Origin: Neonectria sp. B-13
Lineage: Eukaryota > Ascomycota > Sordariomycetes > Hypocreales > Nectriaceae
Length of the DNA: 16,042 bases
Direction: 5' to 3'
Assembly (NCBI GenBank): GCA_002682825.1
Contig: NOKP01000075.1
Coordinates: 49,890 to 65,931 of the forward strand
Both the position numbers and the translations under genes were made by a program. Of this stretch, positions 8,718-16,042 are shown in pieces (the first letter of the stretch is position 1; each line of letters opens with the position of its first letter). Under the pieces are notes generated by a model. That model ran no database searches and was not told the origin of the DNA. It saw only the letters and a list, made by a program, of their open reading frames with translations.

Positions 8718-9199
8718 ATGGAACCTGTACTAGCTACACGAGAGCAACCCACGCCCAAGCAACTAGCTAAGCTACAGGGGCTTAGTTTACACTTCAACCA
8801 CCCTGAGCCAGCGATTATATGTACTCATTGTGGATTCGCGCTCCAGCCATTGGGCACCGCGTCTCAAGACACTTAGGCGACAAGCATGGGATACCTAAGT
8901 CAGCACGGTGGGGAGTCAATCCCCTCATTCAGCCCCTCACATTTGCCAACCTGAAGGATCTGCCCTGCAGGCCCGATGGATCGCCATTACAGCCTCACTT
9001 AAAGAAGCAGAATGGTGCTGCCTGCAAACATTGCCACTTCCAATCAACAAGCTACGAACCTCTCTCTCGTCACTTCCTCCGATCGCATTCCGATCAAGTC
9101 AGACCCAGCAGCGCACAGAAGGGTCGTTGGCTACGAGACCATATAGATAACGGGCTCGTTTTTCAGAGTTGGGTCTCTGGTGATATTCATCATGCGTAG
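8718..9199 (+). pseudogene. OrsD-like (PF12013/DUF3505) zinc-finger protein remnant, one-base frameshift
   Basis: From the ATG at 8718 the frame reads to IICTHCGFALQPLGTA, then breaks at 8859-8861. Translation resumes in another frame as VSRHLGDKHGIPKSARWG and runs to TAG at 9197-9199. The two halves join into one C-x2-C...H-x4-H finger if one base is restored, so a single-base deletion inside an Ala codon is the simplest cause. A second finger follows (ACKHCHF...SRHFLRSH). About 160 residues remain. OrsD-domain proteins of fungi usually start this way but are several hundred residues long, so this is also 3'-truncated, or continues past an intron I cannot place after QSWVSGD. The biochemical function of the family is not established; the name comes from the orsellinic acid cluster. 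Confidence 0.65.
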
Positions 9200-10787
9200 A
9201 GTCTCCAGACACAACCATCGCTCTTGGCGAGGGCGAGGTAGAGCTCGTGTGCCTCAGGACGAAGTGCTATCAGATGGCGAAGCAGACCGATTGAGGGCTG
9301 CCTGCGAGGGCTGCCTTTGAGGGACGAATCGAAGCTAAGCAGAAGTAGACGGATGCAGTCAGGACCGAGCTCATATGTGGCGGTTTTTCGCTGAGAAAGA
9401 TAGCTAATGCGACAAGCCAGATAGTCCAGGGCAAGCTCCATATATTCGAGAGTACCTCGAGACCTCCTCAGGAGCGAAAATATTTTTACACGGGCTCAAA
9501 TCATGGGAGGCATCTCAGCGTTACTCATCTGAAGAATATGGTGAAAATGGCAAGGAGGGGAAGCGTGGAGGATAGTACCGTCGAGACGTCGGTTCATCCC
9601 AGCCTGAGTATGAAGAATTCAGCTTTGTTTACTTTACAGTTTTGTTGCTTTCACCTGCAGTCATACTAGCATATCTAGTCAATACGAGTGGTAAACGACA
9701 CACGAAGTCAAGCAGCGGGGCGTCATTGTGGAATATAATAAGTCGCACAAGCGATTCAATGTGCATTGCTTATACGACATGTTGCCGTGTACTATCGCCG
9801 ACAGCGAACCATCCATTTGTGCCACGTCCTGAATCATCTCATAGCGTTTTCCGCCTTCGAACGCCGTAGTCGCTTCCATTCCATCGCCTCGAAAAATATC
9901 AAGTTTCACAGTGCGAAGAATTAAGATGCTACATCAAATGCCCAAACCTGGGCGACGCCAATCACCCAAAGAGTGTTCCAACAAACCTAGCCCTCGAATA
10001 CCGGTGCACAGGCACCCCTGCTTTGACCGCCCCCCTATACACTGAGTACAACGCCGTCAAAAACCGGGACTAAAATTTCTAAATGTTAATGCAAAAAAGG
10101 AAAAAGAAAAAAAGGAAAAGAATCCCCATCTCTGATTTTTTTAATATCTTCCGGGGTTGTCCGGCCCGATGCTGCAGGGTATTTTGGCGGGGACATTGGA
10201 ACAAGTGGGCTAGCTGGTAGCTAGCAGGGATCTAATCTAATTGGGATAAGAATGGACAGACAGAGGGAATGGGGAGGGGGGACATCTTGTTTTCTTTTCA
10301 TCATTTGAGGGAGTGAGTTCTTACTGCAGAGAGAAGAGAGAAAAAGAGCTCTAGAGCTCAAAGCTCATGTCTTTGCCTTTGTTTTTCGAGAGATAATTCT
10401 AAAACCGACTTTCTGATCACTACTCAAATCGAGGTCGAACCTCTGTCTTCTATGCACCAATTGTCAAGCCGGCGGTAGGCTATTTTCGATGCCTTGCCAA
10501 CATTCTTTCCTGCTTTCGACTTGACAATCTACCTCATGAGATGCTTTCCTATTAGGAGATACTAAACACTAGATTGTCAGACCTCATACGCGCGGTCTGG
10601 TGCAGCTTCGGGCTGACCAACTGAGACGCCTGTGGGACGCATTCCTGTGTACCTCCTTTAGGGACTGTCATTGATTTGGGGTGTTGGTTCTTGTCCCTTT
10701 CCGCCGCCAAAGTATCTGTATCGCCAAGGGTCGGCGTGCGGTATCACGTAGTGTACTATCGTTAAAGAAAGCGTAAAACCCCATAAA
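9200..10787. other. Long gap without a defensible gene
   Basis: Nearly 1.6 kb. The first part may contain decayed downstream sequence of the OrsD-like gene, but I could not follow it. A minus-strand frame at 9679-9909 (76 codons, no ATG at its 5' end, no recognised motif) is the most protein-like piece and may be a gene fragment. There is an A-rich run at 10092-10121 (AAAAAGG words), an inverted repeat GCTAGCT-GGT-AGCTAGC at 10209-10225, and a 14-bp palindrome at 10346-10359. Confidence 0.45.
10346..10359. repeat. 14-bp perfect palindrome
   Basis: GAGCTCTAGAGCTC equals its own reverse complement. It follows a purine-rich tract (about 10327-10345). No known function. Confidence 0.9.
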
Positions 10788-11897
10788 TCATGAGCAAGCA
10801 TGGTCCGTCGCGGATTGCTGTTCGTTGCTCCAGGCAGTGTCATTGATGAATGTGTCCCAGGAAAGCTCGTCCACGCCGTTGTTCGCATGGGAGATGGGGT
10901 CCCAGTTCATCGAATCGAGGTTTTCGAAGTAGAAGCCGCGCTGGACATCCATCTCATCCTCCGCATTGGTGCATTTCCGCCCCTCGAGCGAAGTGTCCAG
11001 GTTCAGTACCGTATCCCATTACTGGCCGTACGTGGCCGGGTCGAACACGTTGTGCTGGTCAAAGCCAGACATCAGCATCTTCGCCTCGAGCGGTAGCTCG
11101 GCTGTGAATGCCGATCCGTCGGAGCCGTAGTCCACAAATGAGTTGCGCGCCACGGTGTTTTCAAAAGCTGGCGCTGGCTGCAATTGAGGCGTTTCCGGGG
11201 AAGATGCAGATTCAGGCGTCAAAGCTGATGGAGAGAGGGTGCCGTCGTTGGATGAGACGCCCGAGAGTGAATGCTTCTGCCCATAGTGGACAGGCTGGAT
11301 CTCCATCGCGGGCTGGTTGTTCTGGGGTTCTTCGCTGTGAGTCGGCATGGAGATAGAAAATCGAGGCATGGCCCATCGCTTCGAAATGTTCTGATCGGCG
11401 CGAGGGAAGCACTAAGCGAACTGACGGTTGACATCATTCTCACGCCAGTCCTTTTCAGTGGATACCATCTGAGATATGGTGACCCAGCTCTTCAGATACG
11501 CATCCACTCTTGAGTTCATGTCGGTGGACGAAGTCTGCAGGTGCGGTCCCAGCACATGGTAGGATCGAGGGAAGCCGTCATCCTCCTCCTCATACATCTC
11601 GTCCTTCATGACGATGGCCTCGGACACTCGGAGCGCCTTTCCGGTACGGGACTTGTGGACCTGGCTGGCCATGCGGGCTGACTGGACACGAGCTTCGATG
11701 CTGCGGTCGGCTCGTCTTGAAGCGGCGACGTAGGCACGCTCCTGATTCTGTTCATGGGATCGTTGCGTCTATGAGGTTCAGGTGGTTGGTATAAAGAAGC
11801 CCAAATCTGATGGGGGGCGTGTAATTACCTTGCGGCGAAGCGTGTCGGGATTCATGGTGGGGTTCATGGGCCCAGCATCGAGATATCTCTTAGGCAT
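10788..11897 (-). pseudogene. Conserved fungal protein of unknown function, two in-frame stops
   Basis: Exon 1 is 11897-11829 (MPKRYLDAGPMNPTMNPDTL...RRK). A 60-bp GT-AG intron (11828-11769) follows, and exon 2 runs from 11768 to TGA at 10788-10790. The frame has 349 codons with TAG at 11412-11414 (codon 142) and TAA at 11019-11021 (codon 273); reading continues in the same frame after each. The conserved N-terminal block includes RSHEQNQERAYVAASRR, an Arg-rich helix, and EEMYEEEDD, and resembles a family seen across Pezizomycotina under uncharacterised names. The middle is Ser/Pro-rich, and the C-terminus is acidic and aromatic, ending near SWDTFINDTAWSNEQQ, like an activation domain. A nuclear regulatory role is a guess. 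Both stops would be explained by CAG/CAA to TAG/TAA changes. A shorter product ending at codon 141 keeps the conserved block. Confidence 0.7.
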
Positions 11898-12801
11898 GGA
11901 GGCGGCGGAAGGGACGAAGGGGCACTAATTAAGAAGAGTCAATGTACTCTATACTGTTGCATTATAACCCTGACAGAGACATGCGGGAACAGGCAAGTCA
12001 CACTGCCCTTGCACCGGGCGGTAATGAACTTATAAACAGCAGCAGTCCAGCAACGCAAAATTCCGCCCGAAGCAAAAAGAAGCCGCGCGCCTGAAGCTAG
12101 ACGTCGATCGGTTGACGATCAGATAACAGCTAGGCCTGCGTATGACGTCCGTAAGGAGCTCAGTAGTTAGCGCCAGGATCGCCCGCGGAACCAAAGCCCC
12201 CGGGCCATTCATCCAGTTGGGAGCTTGGAGACAATTACGTCACTCAAAAAGCAAGACAAGGGCAAAGCCAGGCGTGAAAAAGCACAGATACGTACATACT
12301 TCGTGTAGTAGCATTATTGTCGATTGCCGAGTGATTGGGCTGGAGCAGGGATAGGCTATTTCTGATGCGGGGGAATGGGTCGGATAATCAGAAACACCCC
12401 GGGATGGGCCCGACTTCCAAGTTTCTGCACACACACACAAGTCCCATGATCACGATCTTTGAAGCCTGCTGTTCAACCTCCTCCGCTTCTAGCAAAAGAT
12501 ACTTGCTCGGCAGCCCGCAACCCACGCTCCGCCGTGGTATCGTCTGCTACTGCCACCTGTCTCACCTGTGGAAAGCCACATCACGTCATGATATCAGCGT
12601 GCGTTAGGCGCCTAAGCCACATGCATGATTGTTATCGAACCGCATCGGGACTGGCGTCCGGGGAGGAGGCTCCGACGAGAGGTAGCATAGAACCTCACGG
12701 AAACCTACAGCACCGGCACGAAAGCTCCGTACGAATGCCGCTCCCCTGTTTTCCCGCTCTGCCAAGGCCTGAGACATGGCATGGGATTTTGATGAAACCC
12801 G

Positions 12802-12831
12802 GATGCATCAAACCCTGATGCATCAAACCCT
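12802..12831 (+). repeat. 15-bp tandem duplication
   Basis: GATGCATCAAACCCT occurs twice head to tail (12802-12816, 12817-12831), preceded by a related GATGAAACCC at 12791. TGATGCATCA across the junction is itself palindromic. This looks like local slippage. Confidence 0.9.
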
Positions 12832-13792
12832 GAATCTCCCTTTGGTATGTATCACTTCGTGTTATTTCCGCCCTCCTCTCCACTCAGCATCTCTCCCAGC
12901 CGAGTATCCAAGAAACAGGTTGCTAGGCAGACACATCGACTCCTATCGTTGCCCAACTAGGTATCAGATGATCAGATCCTGCATCATTTTATCTTCCGTA
13001 ACCCCTTACCCCCCTCAACGGGATATAATGTTGCTATGCCATGACATGACAATTTCGTCATGGTTCTATCAAGCTCCATCTCCCAAACTCCCGAGTGCAA
13101 CAGTCCTGCATGTTGATAGGATAATTGAGTAAGCTTCCTATCTTGTAGTCATAGAGTAGCTCTGAACTTGCCGGCCAGACTTGCTAACCCCGCCGCCTCC
13201 CTGCCTCCTTCGCAAGCCCGCTGGGGCTATTCCATCCCAGAACCTCGCCCCTCAAGCGAGCCGAGCAGTTCTGCCATTCAGGCGGCCTCTGGACATTGCC
13301 CATTGCCCATCGCCTCGAGGCACAAGATTGGATTGATAACCAGTCGCCAGAATCAGTAAATTAGCCAATCATGGCCGCATAAGTCATCAGAGGGGTTCGC
13401 TGAGCCCCTCCGGTTCCGAAGATGGACGTTTGAGCGTCCTGATCCCATGGAATCGGCTCCGTCCCCAACCTAGTTTGGGACTTGGTGCAATCCCAAGAGG
13501 GAAGCAAAACAGACAGAAACCCCCCCCCAGAATTCCACAACACTAATGCACAAGGTAAAATAGATATCAATCGATAGAGAAAAGCGTTATGAACACACGA
13601 ATAGAGACTATATCTTTTTACCATCATATGCACATTGTTCCCACCGTAAGAGGCAAATCAGCATGGAATACAGCTAATCAGGCTATGTTGCAAGGTACCT
13701 TGTTGCAGCCTTGTCAGATGGCTGAAGGAATGGACCGATGTAAGGAATTATAAACGAAAGATACCCTGCTCAACTTCAGTAGGCCAATTCTT

Positions 13793-13806
13793 CAAACCTA
13801 GGTTTG
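13793..13806. repeat. 14-bp perfect palindrome
   Basis: CAAACCTAGGTTTG equals its own reverse complement. It stands alone in non-coding sequence, with no partner copy seen in the window. Confidence 0.9.
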
Positions 13807-14837
13807 TAGACCCTTAAGGTCTGCAGCCGGCCAATCATAATGGATTAACCATCCCTCTTTGAACCTCACTTCCCCCCACATACTGTGAATGACCCACTCA
13901 ACGAACCATAGAGAGGCCAAAAAGGGATAGAATCACCTCCAGGAGTACATCGGGACTACCAGTAATGCTAAGTATAGAGAGAGAGCTCCAATATTATCAA
14001 GAAAAACTGAGGCATCTGCAGAAGCAGAATAGAAGGCAGTTGGAGGTAAACCAGGAAAGTTTTTCTAAGAAGAACTAGATGTCTTGGCTAGAAGTTATGC
14101 AACCAAACCAACTTTGTCTTCAAGTCTGCTGCCGCATATGGATGCTGTATGATATATTCTAGCATGTCATTATTCCTTTATCATACAACCCAGAGACTTT
14201 GAAATGTAAGCGTCTTTGCATAGAAATCTTCACTAGTTGAGCAAGTTCTTTTGGAAATTTAGTACGAAAATTGGCCTACAAATATATAAACGCGACATAG
14301 GAACACAGAGGGAGGCCAGTTTAGAGCATATATCTCGTAATTTTATGTTAACAACTTCCAAAGGATTACCGGCTTGGCCGCCAATGCTGAACAAATCTCC
14401 TATTAAACCCATCAAAACGTTGGTTGACCCTGACTTGCCCGAGCTTTACGTCTGTTCCCGTGAATCCACAGGGACGGCCAGCTTTGGGATCTGTTTGCAT
14501 CTTCTGCCGCAAAGTGGGCGAACACGGACCTTAGTTTGCACCTATTCCTTTTTCATTTTTAGGTCTATTCCCCTTTTGGGACTGGAGGGGTAGACATAGC
14601 ATTAAGACGCTTCCAAAGCAGGCAAGGTAGGCCAAAAGAAAAGGCCTAATAACCCGGTAGACCTTCAAACCGATGTTTGTTGATGGTATTCATGTCGTCA
14701 CCTAGAATACTACTTAGATATCCGAGGAAATGTGATTGCTACATCTGGAAGGAAAACAAACGATGTCCCGCTTTTCCTAAAACTGTCTCCCTTAGACACC
14801 TGTTCCTAGTAGCCGCCGTATCCAGCATGCACTGCGC

Positions 14838-14891
14838 CGCCAGGGCCGTGAAGGTGTCCATGATCAGGTTCACCCATGGCAGCTGCACCGC
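14838..14891 (-). pseudogene. Fossil of a PMCA-type calcium P-type ATPase (M6 segment only)
   Basis: Minus-strand translation of these 18 codons gives AVQLPWVNLIMDTFTALA. This is nearly the signature of transmembrane helix M6 of plasma-membrane/vacuolar-type Ca2+-ATPases, where the Asn and Asp of VNLIMD help bind calcium; the family usually has Leu where this has Pro, and Ala in place of the second Thr. The frame stays open some 30 codons further on each side, but the flanks (AARN before, QCMLDT after) no longer follow the family. I could not find the phosphorylation motif, the nucleotide-binding loop or other helices nearby, so the rest of the gene is deleted, scrambled or outside the window. 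The local sequence is GC-richer than its surroundings. Confidence 0.6.
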
Positions 14892-15100
14892 GTTTCGGGC
14901 GGCGGCAACGATCTCACTGGGACCCCTTAATGGGCAAGGGCGCAGAGGTCACTGACAACGGATGTCCTCTCAGCATCCGGCCTTGCAACTACTCGCCTGC
15001 GCTTGATCGTCGGACAAGAGGTCAAACTCCCTCTCGCCTTGAAGGTATGGATTGACGTGGGATATGTAGCTCTGCCTTGACGAGAGATGCCTCGGCATCC

Positions 15101-15843
15101 CTATTGAGGCGACTCATTCGGTCTCTCTACACGACGAGGTTTGACGATTCCGCGGATGCTAGCTGCTAGTCGTCCTAACGCTTTCGGTCCGCCTGTTGAC
15201 TTCGCCTCTTTGGTCGTGTTTATGGAAATACCTGCCGATCTAGTTAGGCCGCCCTGGGCAATTAATGGAAGGTGATGACTTGTGATACCTTCGATGCGTT
15301 GTAAAGATTCCATGTTGCGCATGACCATAGATGATTTGGGATGGTTGGGTCCCAGGGCTGTTTGGAAACCATGTAGTGCCCGCTCATACATCTCCTCTGC
15401 CTCCTTGGACTTGCCTTAGTTCTTGTAGAGGGCCCCTAAGTTGTTGACTGTGTCGAGAGTTGATGTATGATGAGGTCCAAGTGTCTTCTCGCTGCCTTCT
15501 AGCGCCCACTCATATATCTCCTCTGCCTCCTTGAACTTGCCTTGGTCTGAGTAGAGGGCTCCCAAGTTGTTGACCGTGTCGAGAGTCGATGTGTGATAAG
15601 GTCCAAGCGCCTTCTCGAAGCCTTCTAGCGCCCGTTCATACATCTCCTCTGCCTCCTTGAACTTGCCTTGGTCTGAGTAGAGGTGACCTAAGTTGTTGAC
15701 CGTGTTGAGAGTCGATGTGTGATGAGGTCCAAGCGCCTTCTCGAAGCCTTCTAGCGCCCGCTTGTACATCTCCTTTGCCTCCTTGAACCTGCCTTGGTTG
15801 AAGTAGAGAATCCCCAAGTTGTTGACCGTGTTGAGAGTCGATG
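15101..15843 (-). pseudogene. C-terminal TPR array of a probable fungal NLR-type gene, truncated by a hAT insertion
   Basis: The minus-strand frame from 15843 to the stop at 15101 encodes repeats of exactly 42 residues (STLNTVNNLG.LY..QGKFKEAEEMYERALEGFEKALGP.HT). There are three full units, a fourth interrupted by TAA at 15416-15418, then a basic non-repeat tail. The reading frame is unbroken across that TAA (YKN*GKSKEAEE), and other units have Gln there, so CAA to TAA is likely. Two neighbouring 126-bp units differ at about ten bases, a sign of recent duplication or gene conversion. TPR arrays of this kinesin-light-chain type form the ligand-sensing C-terminus of many fungal NB-ARC/NACHT proteins linked to non-self recognition. 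The N-terminal domains are missing because a hAT end begins at 15844. No ATG starts the fragment in frame before the middle of the first repeat. Confidence 0.82.
15418..15843. repeat. 126-bp tandem repeats encoding the TPR units
   Basis: The word TTGTTGAC recurs every 126 bp (starts at 15441 and 15567, and again near 15693 and 15819). Units are nearly identical over most of their length. The last copy stops at GAGAGTCGATG (15833-15843), where the other copies continue TGTGATGAGG. Confidence 0.9.
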
Positions 15844-16042
15844 CAGGCTTGCTAATCAATCAACGGGTTTCAATATTGATGCAATATTATTGATTCAATT
15901 CAAATCAATTCAATTCAATCCTGCTTTTCGGATTACATAAGTCAATGCAATTCAATTCAATATAGGTGCCCGTTGATTGATTGATATGTAGTTTAGGGTA
16001 AGAGGTCGGTGAGGATCGGTGAGATGGGTGACAATGGCAGGT
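15844..16042 (+). mobile_element. End of a hAT-type element inserted in the TPR gene, continuing off the right edge
   Basis: The terminus CAGGCTTGCTAATCAATCAA starts exactly where the TPR repeats lose similarity. It is followed by AT-rich CAATTCAATTCAAT subterminal words and an inverted repeat AATCAATCAACGGG (15854-15867) against CCCGTTGATTGATT (15969-15982). The CAGGCTTG start is shared with the element at the left edge, but the inner sequence differs, so they are separate families. The candidate 8-bp target duplication on this side is AGTCGATG (15836-15843); its partner is outside the window. No coding sequence is seen in the visible 199 bases. Confidence 0.7.
15854..15982. repeat. Subterminal inverted repeat of the right hAT end
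   Basis: A 14-bp perfect inverted repeat: AATCAATCAACGGG at 15854-15867 and its complement at 15969-15982. Between the arms lie AATTCAATTCAAT arrays. Candidate transposase-binding structure. Confidence 0.85.

Larger units (their letters stand above)
11898..14837. other. Nearly 3 kb with no supported gene
   Basis: The portion next to 11897 should hold the promoter of the minus-strand gene; no clear TATA box is seen. Open frames of 60-119 codons occur on both strands (for example 12459-12818 and 14237-14593, plus), but none has a recognised motif, conserved-looking composition or splice support. Named items are a 12-bp palindrome TTAGGCGCCTAA (12604-12615), a 15-bp tandem duplication (12802-12831), a C9 run (about 13520-13529), and a palindrome CAAACCTAGGTTTG (13793-13806). 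Confidence 0.5.

Noticed and set aside
10425..10450. GAGGTCGAACCTC looked like a tRNA T-arm
   Set aside because: The loop is too short, the TTCRA core is missing on the plus strand, and no acceptor or anticodon stem pairs around it on either strand.
12459..12818. Plus-strand frame of 119 codons with a CxxC (CLTCGK)
   Set aside because: A single CxxC, overlapping frames on both strands, no splice or promoter support, and part of it crosses the 15-bp tandem duplication.
14677..14955. Plus-strand frame of 92 codons
   Set aside because: No motif; it overlaps the minus-strand calcium-ATPase fossil, which explains the local composition.
15844..15859. The hAT terminus might supply a new start codon for the TPR fragment
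   Set aside because: The in-frame codon at 15857-15859 on the minus strand is TTG, not ATG; the first true ATG lies inside the first TPR repeat.

Overview
The window looks like an accessory, transposon-rich stretch of a filamentous ascomycete (Pezizomycotina) nuclear genome. The basis is short 49-64 bp introns with CTGAC-type branch points, Fot1/pogo-type and hAT-type transposases, a fungal BAH-PHD protein, an OrsD (DUF3505)-like zinc-finger fragment and a TPR-array protein of the kind found in fungal NLR-like genes. The sequence does not fix the species. There are no prokaryotic features, tRNA, rRNA or CRISPR.

Layout, left to right. 1-439: end of a hAT element on the minus strand, with the first 49 codons of its putative transposase running off the left edge. 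1110-2538 (+): a four-exon gene for a 421-residue BAH-PHD protein, the only complete, apparently intact gene here. 2913-about 5600 (-): a hAT element whose 808-residue transposase frame is continuous but interrupted by three in-frame stops. 5704-7764 (+): a Fot1/pogo-type element with a three-exon DD35D transposase, one GC-AG intron and one internal TAG at a position expected to be Trp. 8718-9199 (+): a short OrsD-like zinc-finger remnant with a one-base frameshift. 10788-11897 (-): a two-exon conserved fungal gene of unknown function with two in-frame stops. 14838-14891 (-): an 18-codon fossil of the M6 helix of a PMCA-type calcium ATPase. 15101-15843 (-): the C-terminal TPR part of a probable NLR-type gene, cut exactly at 15843/15844 by another hAT element that continues off the right edge. 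The long gaps (440-1109, 2539-2912, 7765-8717, 9200-10787, 11898-14837) hold no gene I can defend beyond a weak exon candidate and several palindromes and short repeats.

No operon or pathway links these genes. The window reads as a decay zone. Four separate reading frames (hAT, pogo, the unknown two-exon gene, TPR) are broken by isolated nonsense codons with no frameshift. Most can be explained by C-to-T change on one strand, which suggests mild repeat-induced point mutation (RIP) or ordinary decay. For two TAG codons at probable Trp sites, A-to-I mRNA editing is an alternative. The intact BAH-PHD gene among the wrecks, and the exact hAT insertion into a highly repetitive TPR gene, are the most informative observations. 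I did not find a clearly new biological system.
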